The translations under genes were made by a program, and so were the position numbers. From Lethocerus indicus (lineage: Eukaryota; Arthropoda; Insecta; Hemiptera; Belostomatidae): 64,000 nt of DNA. The stretch spans positions 47,674,443-47,738,442 of the forward strand of contig JACDQD010000001.1 in the NCBI GenBank assembly GCA_019843655.1, in the 5' to 3' direction. Each line of letters starts with the position of its first letter. The first letter of the stretch is position 1. Under the pieces are notes generated by a model that had not been told where the DNA came from, did no database searches, and saw only the letters and a program-made list of their open reading frames with translations. This document shows positions 12,741 through 24,900 of this stretch, one piece after another.

Positions 12741-14368
12741 TTCGCTACGTTGAGATAATGACACTTCATCGGCTGTTCTGACTTCTCTTTAAAAGGAACA
12801 GAGACCAGTTACGTAAGGTTATACGAATTGAATCGATGATCAGAAAACCTTTTTATACATCGTTTACATGCGTATTGCGCAATGGCAATCTCAATGAATT
12901 CAAGAGATGCCTCGTTCAATTTTTGACAACGCAATAAGTTCGGTAACTACGAAACGAACGAGTAAATACATTTTCTCATAAATGAGTAATATAAATACAA
13001 TTTAGAATAATATTCGTATAATCTTAAGATTTTTAGTGCATAAATCACCGGGAACTGGGCCGACATTAAGGTTCAAGAGAAATATATAAGTGTCTGAGTG
13101 TTCGTGTACCTTTACTGCATACAGAGTTCGGTATGTTGAATGCAATAAGGAATGTCCATTGGATAATATTTAGCGGTTTGTAATCTATAAACAGAACTAA
13201 TAACAGCGAGATACATTTTAATAGCATCTTTGAAAACCCATATCGATCAGTTAAATATTTAAAAGCGTAAATATTTGAAATCCTCTCGTCGCTTAAGAAT
13301 TTTCATTTTTCATACGAGGGAATTAGATAGGAAATGTATTCCGAGAGAAAAAGAACAGCCATCTTGTGCCCGGTGTTTTACGACCCAAGTCGAGGAAGGT
13401 CTTATTAGATCAGGTATCCTCCCGTACTTGGAATTAAAAAATAAATTTTTAAAATTGTCTCTAAAATGTATGTACAACACTTTTCAACGTACGACTATAT
13501 TATACGACCCGGACGTAACAGGTTCGTGCTTTGAAGAAAGACCCGCGCTGAATGTTTCATTTCTGGCAGTATATTTTTTTAAATGGAAACATTTTCTGGA
13601 AAACTTCTACACGGAAACCTCTGGAGTAAGGTAAATCGGTAGAAGGTTCAGTGAGAGTGTCAAATATCCGCGACAAACTGTCTCCAATGGGAGGTCGAAA
13701 ACCTATCTTCTCGGTGTAACGCGGCAGTCGTTGACATTTTCATTAATCCCATCACTTCACATAATACCGTACGCATATCATCAGTTATATATTCCCGAAC
13801 ATTGTATCTAAATTTAGAAAGGTACGCAAAATAAAATAATTGTAAAATATATAAAAAATTGAAAAATAGAGTAGCTTTTAATATGATAATTTGAATCACA
13901 CGCTTAAACATTATGGGAACACACCGTTTACACACTAGGTTGACGGACGTTTCTTATATTATAGTTAAAATCTTTATTAATCAGATTAATTCACTTAATC
14001 TGATACGCGTATCTTGAGAAATTCTTATACGCGTCGAAATTCAGAAAGGCACGCGGCGTTTTTGCGCAATTCGTCGAAATAAAAGTACACCATTGACATA
14101 ATTATTGGAATCGCCGCTGGAACACGGCGACGACCGACGACCATGGCGAGAATCCGCACTGAAAAAAGAAAACCGAACGCGACGAATAGCGTCCTCTGTC
14201 CGAAGGTCCCAAACGTGTATTTAGACATCTCAGGATAGGGCGACAGTGTTTCTCCAAACGAGAATCGCGTTTATCCGATCGGTGGTGAGACCGGATTATT
14301 TTTCTTCGTTTTCAACTATGGAAAAACAGTATTTATAAAGGTTTAAATTTTGATCGGGAGCGACTCAC

Positions 14369-14395
14369 CCGGATGTTGTGAAATGAGGAGGTCAT
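14369..14395 (-). CDS. Candidate first coding exon of the rolling stone-like gene
   Basis: On the minus strand, ATG at 14395-14393 opens a nine-codon exon (MTSSFHNIR) that ends in a strong donor, CGG|GTGAGT, with GT at 14368-14367. The exon ends in phase 0, and the first certain rolling stone exon (upper end 7563) starts in phase 0, so the two could splice directly across a 6.8-kb intron. The DNA upstream of the ATG (about 14,400-14,520) is CpG-rich and promoter-like. Against it, I see no conserved N-terminal family motif in nine residues, and the true first exon could lie elsewhere. This is inference from phase, donor strength and position only. Confidence 0.28.
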
Positions 14396-14399
14396 CTGG

Positions 14400-14520
14400 T
14401 CGGGGGGTTGTGGAGCGACGTTGCAGCTCTGTAGCCGAGCTGGGAATGAGAGGGCGGGCCGACAACCGAGATAGGGCTCCGCTCGCCCACCCCTACCGAC
14501 CACCCGCTCCCTACCTACTC
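14400..14520. promoter_or_regulatory. CpG-rich, promoter-like patch
   Basis: The patch is GC- and CpG-rich relative to its flanks and lies directly upstream, on the minus strand, of the candidate rolling stone first exon. A 5' UTR/TSS region is plausible. I see no clear TATA box. Confidence 0.3.
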
Positions 14521-14811
14521 CAAAAACCCTATCTTTCGCCATTTCTTTTACGAAACTCCAATTTGAAACTTTAAACGCCACGTCATCATATTTTTTATTT
14601 ACCACTATTTGCAGCGGATCATTATTTATATTTTGTAATCTAGTATAAATTGACTCTGTTCCCATCGTTCCCTACAATTTTGTCTAGTATTATGTCTTTT
14701 ACACACCTTTCTTTCGTTTGCCTACTTTTCGAAATGCCCAGATTATTAGCAGAGAATGCTCAATCGGAGACGAATTTCTTTCGTTAGCAACGTGATAAAA
14801 CTATATTACAA

Positions 14812-14832
14812 CACACACACACACACACACAG
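14812..14832. repeat. (AC)n microsatellite
   Basis: A short perfect AC run. Confidence 0.9.
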
Positions 14833-15136
14833 ATGGAGAGAATTAGGCAGGAAATGTCTTTAAAACTACAAATTTCTTATGATCGTTGCTTAAAATTGTG
14901 TTTTATCTTATAAAAGACGTAAAAAAGCTATCGAATAAAAAAATGACTTCGATTTAATTCCCTTACTAGAGCGATTATTCAATGGGAGGCGTGTTTCTTT
15001 CGTGAGAAATATGATAAAACGATATTATGTCTGTATATATACATAAGGCCAGATTTAAGTAGGCGATGTCTTTTAAACTACGATTTTCTTCTTTGAAACT
15101 ACAAAATTGTGTCTAGTATTATTATATTATATTTTT

Positions 15137-15159
15137 TTTATATATATATACATAAAAGG

Positions 15160-15214
<55 letters not shown>
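15137..15214. repeat. (TA)n microsatellite
   Basis: Two TA tracts separated by CATAAAAGGC; the second is long and pure. Confidence 0.95.
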
Positions 15215-15216
<2 letters not shown>

Positions 15217-16565
15217 CTGTGTTTAATCTTATTTCTTTTTTATGTGTTCTTTAGCTTCCGTCTCTTTTGAAATAGCCAGATATACAATTCGTATAAAAGC
15301 GATCGAATTGTCATTTTCCTGTTATCACTAAAAGTTAAGTTTAAATGATTAAAGGTGTTTGAAATGCGGGATTAAACCTAAACCAGACCTACAAAAGCGA
15401 TCGTATTTCCATTTCTCCCAGAATTCGATTCAATTCACTTACTAGAAGAGGTTCAGCCAATCGGAGGCGGGTTTCTTGCATGATAACACGAGATTAAGTG
15501 TACATAAGACTGGATTTAAGTTCTTGTAAAGTTTTAAATCAATAATATGCGAAATCGATCGTAAATTTTTTTAGCGTTCGACCGTCGACCGGTAGCGGAA
15601 TAGATCACGGCCGAACGGGGACAAAACAGAGGATCAACGTCCGATTCGTTGTGCGGGATGCAGGAAAACAAATTTCTTCTCTCGATTTGTTTCTGCGTTA
15701 GACCGGTTTCGGGTTCCGGAAAAAAAGTGCCCCGAGAACGTTCTATCTTAACACGGAACAAACACTGGAGATTGCAAGACCAATACGGCGAAACCACTCA
15801 TTCCCCGGTATCTAAACAAGGTATTTATTTGTTGACGTTTCGGTCGAATCGCTCTTTCAAACATGGAGGCTTTCGACCCCCCCCCCGGGTGTGTTCAATG
15901 CTATATTTTTTCTTTATAGGTAATAAACCTTACCAATTCGCAAGAAAACTATTGCTTGTATTATTTTTACATAAATGTCTATTCAGATCGGATTTGTTTC
16001 GGATTCATTTCGAGTGTTACGGATTTGCAAAAAAAGAACGTCTGTTCAAACATGTAGCAGTGGCCAACAGGGAATCCGCGAAACGATTTCTCATGGCCGA
16101 AATCTGAAGTTCTATGACGGAACATCTGTTGATAATTCCGGGGATAAACTACCCTTCGGCGCACTCCTCGGTTGGTAAACGAAAAAATCCCTCGCGTCAA
16201 ATGCTCAACGAGGAAGTGATTAATTTAGGCTAGTTATTGTACTCGTATTTCGGATAGTCCTCCGAATCAACACCGATATCTGGGGATGGAGGATGAGATT
16301 TCATTCTCTCTCAAAAAAACTTCCTTTTAGCTTTCGGAGGAAAACAGAGACACCGTTTAAACGGCTCGACGGAGACGAACTAAGAAATTCCCTCGTGTAC
16401 TTCCGTTTCGGTCCCTCCCTCCGTTGTGTCCGTTCTCGGAGAGGAAAGAAAAGAGGCGACCCTCGGAATAATTTTTCACTCGGTACACCGTGCCCACGGT
16501 AATATTAAAAATAAATATTTATTTTAAAGTAAGTGAGGAGCGTACAAACAACACGCCCCATGAGC

Positions 16566-16690
16566 GTCCCGTGTGCCTAAGTGACTCACAACACTGCTGC
16601 GGAAGATGGCGAACGACCGAATCCGGTCTAGCAAAAGACCAAACTGGCCCGAGGAGAAAGAAGAACGCGAAAACTACAGCATTCCAACCC
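16566..16690. mobile_element. Foldback family A, right-arm fragment
   Basis: CCCGTGTGCCTAAGTGACTC is followed by GGAAGATGGCGAACGACC, CGGTCTAGCAAAAGACC and a GAGGAGAAAGAAGAACG terminal part. The same order of blocks occurs in the right arms of the copies at 11.9-12.3 and 21.3-21.5 kb. No left arm is visible. Confidence 0.65.
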
Positions 16691-17751
16691 CTCAAAGACC
16701 ATATAACAGGCTTTCCATATATGTTGTTATTATTAAAATAAATATTCATTTAAAAGAAATATTTAACTAGGCCCGCGGCATGAATGAGTTTAAACACCTG
16801 GCATACCTTTTGTGAAATGAATAGTCATCAGTAGTAACTGTGTTCAAAAACTCTGAAAGGTTCGGAGAATTGTAAAACCCGTGATACGTACTGGAAATAA
16901 GTAACAATGCGGTGCAAAAATACAATTAAATTGTGTAACTTAAGACTGACTGCTGGGAGTAAAACAATAAGGCTAGTAGTCTAATGGAGGCTAAAAGAAA
17001 AATTGCCTTCTACTACTAACCCGCTTGTCACTTCACGCTTCTAAAATTATAACCCAGCCCGAAACTGTTTCATCTAGAGTTTACATTTCTCCGCAATAAC
17101 TGCAGTTGCCAACTCCCTCATTGTTAAAGACCTTGCGCGTGTATTGATTAACCTAAAATTGAATCTCAGTTTCTGCCCTTTTTATTGCTCTAGGAAATAA
17201 ATTAGATGGGCGTGGCTGTGAAAACTCGGGGAAAATCGCAAGTGTAATTCGTCTTCAAGTTGGGCCGATCTGCTTAACCTAAGTTGGGACTTTTGAATTT
17301 ACGCCAGGTAGACTTCCACCCCATTTTAATTGCATCTCTCGGCCTAATTACGACCTATCGAGAGGCCGGTCGGGATCTCGATGTCCCGATCTTGAAAACG
17401 TCACAATTTTTTTCGATCCTTCCCCTCGAAGGCTGCGAAAACACGAAATTGGACTGACGTCAAACCGTTCGACGGAAATTTCGATCCGCTTTATTTACAT
17501 AGCGCCCAAGCAGGATGAATTATTGTTTACATACGGCTTTATCGAAGGAAATATTTCAGTAGCCCAGTAGGCATTGTCCCCGAATCGACTAAACAAACTA
17601 GGCTCTTCGAGAGTAAAACCTTCACGACTCCAAACAGACGACTAAGCCTAGAATGCTGCAGACAAAATATTTTCCTAATTATTCGTTTAGCGTTACAAAT
17701 ATACGACAGATCCCACCCCTCCCCATTTATTAGACATCCTAATCCTAAGGT

Positions 17752-17945
17752 CCAAACCCTATTAAACTCTCGACATCCCAGAAGTTCCTCACAGACGCCT
17801 GAAAAGGATGTGGCCACGTGATCTAAACGTACCAGAAAAATAGAAAAATAAATACATTTTCAGAAAAAGGAGAAAAGCCAGTGGTGGTTTCCTCCGTTAT
17901 TGTCTACTCGTTAATAGGGCTACTCGAATATCAAAATCGTTCATT
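17752..17945. repeat. Adjacent dispersed modules C (minus) and F (plus)
   Basis: Module C, inverted here, reads CTCACAGACGCCTGAAAAGG then GTGGCCACGTGAT (17,789-17,822); other copies lie at 24.87, 44.38, 45.06 and 54.64 kb. It is followed by module F (GAGAAAAGCCAGTGGTGGTT, then TCCTCCGTTAT and TTAATAGGGCTACT), which recurs at 18,190-18,260 and 30,080-30,145. The neighbouring placement suggests both belong to one larger transposon. Confidence 0.55.
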
Positions 17946-18189
17946 GTATTTTACAGGTGTGACAATAGAAAAGTTCATTAATTACATACATTTCTTAATC
18001 AGGACAGAAGCCAAATCGGATATATTACCTGACTGAACTAAATCATATTATTATAACCGGGGCCGATTTATTTTCATAAAAGCTTATTACAGAAGAAATT
18101 AATCTTACGCCGCAAATATAACGCTCGTGTTAACGTCGTTTAAATCACGTACATATACAGGAAAAAATATAGAAAAGTAAATAAATAAA

Positions 18190-18260
18190 AGTGAGAAAGC
18201 CAGTTTGGGTTCTCCTCCCTTAAGCATTATTATTAATAGCTACTTGACCATAAATTTTGC
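18190..18260 (+). repeat. Dispersed module F, second copy
   Basis: GAGAAAGCCAGTTTGGGTTC, then TCCTCCCTTAAGCATTAT and TAATAGCTACTTGA. It matches 17,868-17,945 and 30,080-30,145 in the same order. Confidence 0.55.
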
Positions 18261-18424
18261 TGAAATTGTACAGAAACATGTATAAAATTAAAAAATATTC
18301 ATTAAAAAAATATATTCAAATAGCTCACCCCCTCCCCCCGGGAGTTGTCGATTTTTATTAAAATATTGATGTACTTATGAATACATATTTAGGTTTTTTA
18401 AGTGGTCCGTGCGATAATGTAAAT

Positions 18425-18490
18425 TTATCCAGGAGCCCGTGTTTTATTTCGTAACCGTATATTTGCAATTGACTAGATCCGGATATCAGT
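18425..18490 (-). repeat. Dispersed module E (inverted copy)
   Basis: ATCCAGGAGCCCGTGTTTTA and TATTTGCAATTGACTAGA are the reverse complement of blocks at 44,099-44,160 and 44,482-44,540 inside the channel gene. Confidence 0.6.
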
Positions 18491-18849
18491 ACAATTAACG
18501 CTCGTGTTTGTGCCCGTGTCTATGTTGTATACAGTCGCTTTTGCACGTCGATTGCAGATGAAACGTCCGGTAAGCCCACATTCACTGTATTGTTAGAGTG
18601 GCGAGTTGATTTTAGCAAATGAAATAACGCACGGCCGGCTCAGTTCCGGCCGACGGTATCTGCACATTAGAAATACGTGGAATATCCACACCCGGAATCA
18701 AAAGAATTTTGACCCGAACTGGAAATGATGACTACTAAGGATGTTACTAAAACGGAAATAAAATATTGACCTAGACAACAAACTTAACGAAGCCGTTTCT
18801 ACGTCATCGAACTATGGGGTTCCACGGACACACAGTCGTTCGTATCCGG

Positions 18850-19140
18850 ACAGTCGACGAAGTAATAAAGGTGGACGGTTCTCCACTCCTATTCCTAATT
18901 GACGTTATCCCCCACCGGCTCGGTCCGTAGCCTCTTTAACGGTACATTCCGCGATTCCACCTACGACCGCGGTGGCCAATTAAAAAGAAACAAAATGAGC
19001 GCGGCGGCGGAGTGGGGAGAAAACAGTACGGACGGTTCTATTTCTACCGTTCGAGACAGCCGCCATTACGGTCGTTGACTTCGGCATCGGAGGCGAACCC
19101 GCCGATATGGATAGCTGCCGGTTGAGCCAAATCGGAGACG
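18850..19140. promoter_or_regulatory. Orphan CpG-rich patch
   Basis: By hand count there are about 29 CpG dinucleotides in 18,901-19,140, against 3 in 50,001-51,000. It includes GCGCGGCGGCGG and a GCCGCCATTA motif. A similar GGCCGCCATTTTT occurs at about 19,760. It may be a promoter or enhancer, but no gene start can be tied to it. Confidence 0.35.
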
Positions 19141-20755
19141 TTACCCCGACCTAGCCCAATTGGTATCGCAGAGCCCCCGACCCCACAATCATACTGTACA
19201 CTACAGTCCACCCACTCCAGTGAAACATGTCAAATGCGAAGTGCGCCAGTCTTCTGTGCTTGTGCTCGAGATTGAAGCGAGTGTATTTAATAAGTTTCGA
19301 GAATGTCGTCGTTTTTTGTATTTGGGAGAGAGGGGTCCTGTGTTAGTCCGTTTTGCCAAAGACCAAACCGCCGAGTGTAGACGGAACACCTCGGAAACTA
19401 CGGTATTCAAAACCCTCGCATGCCACAAACGACTATTCCGACTAGTATTTTTAGTCCTAATACTCGTGTACCTAAATGTAGAAAGGCGTGTAGGTCCGAT
19501 ATGCGTGTAAAGATCAATCACTGTTGGTATATCGTTTACGATGTATTATGGATATTCGTAGCTAAATGGAGTATTTGTACAAGCGGCTCATCGAGATATT
19601 GCTGCGAATAGCGGGTATCGGCGATCGTCCCGATTTGAATAACCGGTCATTATATAATTTTATTTCAGCAACACGACGGGACCGAGTATCGCCCAGAATG
19701 CGCCGTTGTAAGAATTACACTGGCTGTTTTCCAGGTCGCTATCGTTCCAATCTGAATGGCCGCCATTTTTACATTCCCTGGAAACTGTGGAGACAGAAGT
19801 GTTGGCAGAAAATGGACTTGGGGTGGTGGTACCAAAAGCCAGCTGACAGAACTCTTGAAGCCCTCTTCAGTAGGGTCTTTCGGGGCCCGGCATCTGGCTC
19901 GTAACCGACCGTTTACAAAGCAATCACCAGAACGCCTCTCGGGCGAAATGCGGCTAAAAAACTGAAAAGGAAACAGTAGTTTCGCCATCGACACGCACCC
20001 GAATCCAGCCGGCAAAAGACCAGAAGAACCCTCGTACAACAAAAACCAGCCTAATGTGACAGTCTAACAGCGTCCCCCCACCGATACCAATTATCGCGTA
20101 TATTAGCGTGCTAAGTGCAGTGCAAAGTGTCACTGAAGGGAGTGCAAACTAAGTTCTCGGGTTTCTATTAATGTACATAAAAGAAGTATAATTACATACA
20201 CAAATCTAGAAAGGCCAGTGGGCCGGTATGCTCGTATTAACCAACATTTGTATACCGATAGTTAACAGTATAATGTGTACTTAAGATATTTGTGAATTGT
20301 AAAAATAAGATATTAAGGGCTATATTGCTAGTTTTTCCTACTCTAAATCTTGCATTCCTTCAAGACCGATAAGTTCCGCGCGTGAATGAACTAGGGATCC
20401 TCTTTCCACAACCCGAGATACCAACCGAGAGGAAACAATTCCTCGTAATATCGCTCTCGGTGTAAAGTTACAGACGGCGTATGTCCTGTATTATCTTGAT
20501 GTAATATGATGATATTATGACAAGTCATAGTTATCTATGACCGCATTATTGCGGCGGTATTCATTCCTCGTGTAGGTACGATGGGGAAGAGTCGATTCAG
20601 ATCAAATGCAGAGTTCAAACGGCGAGGAAAGTCCCATGACGCCCGGGCTTTAAAGTGGCGAAAATCCCACGCGACCAACATTATGGTAACGTACATTCCT
20701 TAGCCTCCAGTGAGACATCTCGCAGGCATCCGAACTCCAGTTCTAGTAAAAAACT

Positions 20756-20832
<77 letters not shown>

Positions 20833-20870
20833 GTATGTATGTATGTATGGGTGTATGTATGTATATCTAA
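20756..20870. repeat. (TA)n / (TATG)n compound microsatellite
   Basis: A long TA tract with interspersed TG, ending in GTAT tetranucleotide repeats. Apparent Tyr-Ile open frames across it are artefacts of the repeat. Confidence 0.95.
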
Positions 20871-21254
20871 GAAACATTGCAAGAATTGCCTCACCATTTG
20901 GTCTTAAAGGCTCCGCCACCGTCAGTAACTGTACTGTTACTGTCCGATTACCGGACTGTTACATCCAGAGGAGGGGGGGATTACCGTACGATCGATTACG
21001 CCTATTTCATCATTCGGACCTGTCACCGGTTTGCTCGCATCTGACAGCAAGTGGCATTGGGCTTGACACTGTACTATAGAGGATGGCCAGACACCGACAA
21101 GATCGGATGGAGGGCAGTTTTTAGAACAACCGATTCACGTAAGAAAACTGTGGAGGAAGAGTCCTTTTTTCTGGTTCAAACAGCGCCGAAAGTGTCTGCA
21201 TCAATTGTGTCGTTAATTAAGTGGTAGAATATCGGAATACTTGATACGCGGTCT

Positions 21255-21500
21255 GTGAGAAAGGGTGAGAGTTGGGTATTTTGTCAGACCGGTTTCGGCC
21301 GCTCGCCATCTTCAGTAGTCGCGTCCGCCGGTACGGTCGTGAATCACTCAGGCACGGACGGGATGCTTGTTGGCATCCTGTCTGCACCGTCCGAGTGCAC
21401 AAGCATCCCTCTTCTCCGAGTGACTCACCGCCCTACTCGACAGACTGGACCACAGAAGACGGCCAATGGCCGTAACAGGTTTAGCAAATGATAAACTGGC
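21255..21500. mobile_element. Foldback element, family A, near-complete copy
   Basis: The left arm (CAGACCGGTTTCGGCCGCTC and CCATCTTCAGTAGTCG, 21,285-21,320) and right arm (GAAGACGGCCAATGGCCG, AACAGGTTTAGCAAATG, ending about 21,490) are inverted copies. They are separated by a core that is itself palindromic around GGATGCTTGTTGGCATCC. There is no open frame. The structure matches the 11.9-12.3 kb copy but has a different loop. Confidence 0.72.
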
Positions 21501-21654
21501 GTGAAAACTACGGAAAAGCCGAAATTTCTCTACAAATTTAGCGGTTAAAAAACTGGAGTCGGGGGTAGTGCGGTTGAAATTTTAAATTGCGTGACCGAAT
21601 CTTTCAGAAGGTGCGTACGGCGAGAAGGATAAGGGAGAAGGGAAGAGAGAGAGG

Positions 21655-21656
<2 letters not shown>

Positions 21657-21751
<95 letters not shown>
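21657..21751. repeat. (TA)n(GA)n compound microsatellite
   Basis: A TA tract passing directly into a pure GA tract. Overlapping Ser-Leu and Tyr-Ile open frames are artefacts. Confidence 0.95.
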
Positions 21752-21753
<2 letters not shown>

Positions 21754-21999
21754 GTACTCACCGGTGGTGCGAACAGTCCGAGTGCCGGGATGTGACTGGG
21801 AGCCGGCCGGCCCCCCACTCGAGATCAATATTATCTGGGGGCCCTGTTCCCACACCAACTTACCATTGTTCCCTTTTAACGCGTTCCCCCCTTCTCTCCG
21901 TCTCTCGAATCGCTCTCTTTCTCTCGCTCACTCGGTAAAAAACAATTCGTTATATTAACGGAATGTATCGGCCGATGGCGAAATCGGTGGGTCCCGAGC

Positions 22000-24900
22000 C
22001 ACGTCGAGAAGGGAGAACTTCGCGGCGAGGGCGCCGGAAGACCTTCTTTGCCCTCTTCAGAGCCCGACTACGATGGCGCAAGTTGCCGACTGAGGAGCAC
22101 TTGCCTGAGAGAATGCGATGAGTCGGTAGAGTGGAATACCAACTATTAGGTCCCCCACCGTTTGGAACACCGTTGTTTTCTTCACAATCACTTTGGCATT
22201 ACTTGCCGCATTCTAAACGCCGGGCACTCGCAATTACTAATATTAGTGAAAAACCCATCTTTAATCGAGCCTCCTTGAGACTCATAGGAAATCAGGATTA
22301 AAGAGGGGCCAAATCCTGAAACATGTTGAAAAACATCTGAAAGTTATCTTTCTCTCATCCCCTCTCTTTCTAATTTCTACTTAAATGTCCTTTCCATTAG
22401 CGCGTCGTCTCCAGTTCGTAAATATCTACTTACCCTCAATTGGCGATCATCGGTGTTCCACCTAACGTAAATGTACAATAGGAATTTGAAGGATCGGGAG
22501 AATTGGAATTCTAAAAGCTGAGGAGTTATAATGGGTATTAGAGTATTGTGGGTTTCCTATAGTTCCTGACCACTGTGCTTTCTCCAGCAATGAAAGGGGT
22601 AAGCCCTTATATCTGCCTAGTTTCTATCACTTACATTCGATTGATAATATCCAGTTTATCGAATGGCCAGGAACCCGAGAGGAGGCGCTCCATTTTATAT
22701 CTTGTTTTTTTTATGCCGAGGGTGGACGAAACCCTCGGGAAAGAAACCCTAACCCGAATCCGCCAATTCTTGGGTTTCTAATAGCCATTCTTCCACTTCT
22801 TTCGGAACCCTCCGTCGTTAAAACAAAACACCGATATCAGCTCTCACGTGCCGATTTAAACACTCAAATCTTCTTGGACAAGACGGTTTGTCTCGTTCCA
22901 ACTCTTAATTAGTTGAAAATAAAATGAAACCCCAGTGACACCCCACTGTCGGAGACGACAGAAACTAAGAATCCTACAGAACAACCGGCGTCAAAATCTG
23001 TGGGGTGAGTAGCACTATAGCGCAGTCTATTGTTTAATATTTATTATTTCAGCCGGGTTTCAATGAGTCTTGTCCCTTCTAGGCTCGCCGATTCATATTT
23101 CGGAGCGGGCCCCGGTGTTTTCTCAGAATTAGTCCGGCTCATTGTCTCCGTCCAAATGAACTCTCTAGTATTTGCTTCCGACCCGTATCCAATTATAAAT
23201 ACAAATGAGCTTTCTTTCGAGCGTTTGGGCGGTCGAGTTTTCGCCGCGCAGAAAAAAAAACCGAAATCAATTTAAAAAACGACAAATTACGAGGGATAAT
23301 TTGTTGTCGTCCGACATCGGATCTACCAGTTAGATTCACAAATACTTTATTTTTCTATCACTATCCATAGTGCGTCGTAAACAATATGTAAATGTTGATC
23401 TTGACTTGAAATTCAGGCCCACGGGCCTTACTACGTCTATTTACAATAAGTCTTTAGACTAAAACATATTCAGATTTTGCACAATGTCGATAGGGTAGTC
23501 GGGGAAAGTTACAACATTGCACTTAGTGTGAGGGGCCTTTCCTTTAAAATTGCGTCACGGATAATAAGGCGATTTGTCAGGATAAGGAGTCAGGTGTCTG
23601 TAAATAACTTGCAATTAATACTTTATCAGGACAAGAAAAGCCTTGGCGCACTAAACATTTTACGCCTACACACTCTGAGCATTTTAAGTTAACAGTTTAA
23701 TTGCCTACTGGAGCGCTTAAAGCTTTAGGGAAAGTTACAAACCGAGTTTACTTTTAGAACAGTCTCAGCTCTGTGGTCTTAAGCTTATGAGTAAGGAAGC
23801 AGTTTAGCCTCGGCCGTATATAATGCTACCGACGACGGCGGGAATCTGAAAGATCCGAGGAGGAATTGAAGACCCGGAGCCCCCAAGCTTCGGTAAAGTG
23901 AAACCCGTTGCAATTTCGCCGCAAATAACGAACACTCCGAGCACTTTAAATAAACAGTTTAATTGCCCACCGGTGTCATTAAAGTGTTAGGAAAGTTACA
24001 GCAGTTGAAAAGACATTTCCTGTTATCCTGAATACTTGTTAAACTCGGGTTTCATTCTCAATCATCCCGTCGTCGACTATAGCCAATATGCAATAGTTAC
24101 AGTGTGCCAACCTCAATAAACAGTGTGGTAAACTCGAGTGCCTCGATCGGATGGAATGCTACAAAGCAGCCGAAACTTACGAGACGAAAAAGGAAACCCC
24201 ATTGTTCCCCCACAATACTTTTCTATCGTTCTCTCTCTGTGATCATTGACGGTGGTCACCTTTAAATTTAAAAGAGCAGTGCGATCATTAAGGCGTGCTC
24301 CGTTAGTTGGGCCGACAAACTGAACGTTGCCCCCTAACGAGGTGATGCGACAAACCTCGACGATTACTGTTCCACTCCGGTACTACTACTTTACAACTCC
24401 GATTGGTTGTTTTACAAACGCGCCTGGCTGAGAATTACTTTTTCCCTCTCAAAAGATCCCTTTTTATACAAATTCATATACAAATTGCTGGTAGAAAAAC
24501 GGCACTACCGAATGTCACTATATTATTAATATTATCGAATAGAAACGACCGTCTATTGGGCTCGTAAATTTAAATCGTTACATCCGAAATCATATCGCTT
24601 TGAAGTGTTCGAGTGCGATTTCACTCCTGTCTACCTCCCAAAAGATCCTATTTTGTATAAACTCGAGTATATTTAAAAACGTGGTACTAATAGTAGTAAC
24701 TTTATTTTCAGTAAAAGTTCTGGAAGAAAGACAGAAAGAGCGAATGTTGCTATATTATTTATTTAAGCCGAGTTTTTCGAAGGCACATTGCTGATAAGTA
24801 TTTTCACCCACTGTATTAAATAGCTAAGCATATATTAAGCTTGTCAACATAAATCTCTGTATATTTAAATCACGTGGCCACTCCCTTTTCAGGCGTCTGT

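Larger units (their letters stand above)
12740..20700. other. Repeat-rich non-coding stretch
   Basis: No convincing exon was found apart from the candidate at 14,369-14,395. The stretch contains foldback fragments (15,690-15,715 left; 16,566-16,690 right), three dispersed repeat modules between 17.7 and 18.5 kb, and a CpG-rich patch near 18.9-19.1 kb. The open frames at 15.6-16.1, 19.2-19.5 and 19.6-20.0 kb do not resemble known families. Confidence 0.5.

Noticed and set aside
13275..13634. 119-codon open frame
   Set aside because: No recognisable motif; isolated in repeat-rich DNA.
20655..20907. Tyr-Ile rich open frames on both strands
   Set aside because: Generated by the TA/TATG microsatellite.
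21975..22121. 48-codon very basic open frame (MAKSVGPEPRREGRTSRRGR start)
   Set aside because: CpG-rich patch rich in Arg codons, no homology recognised, no splice context.
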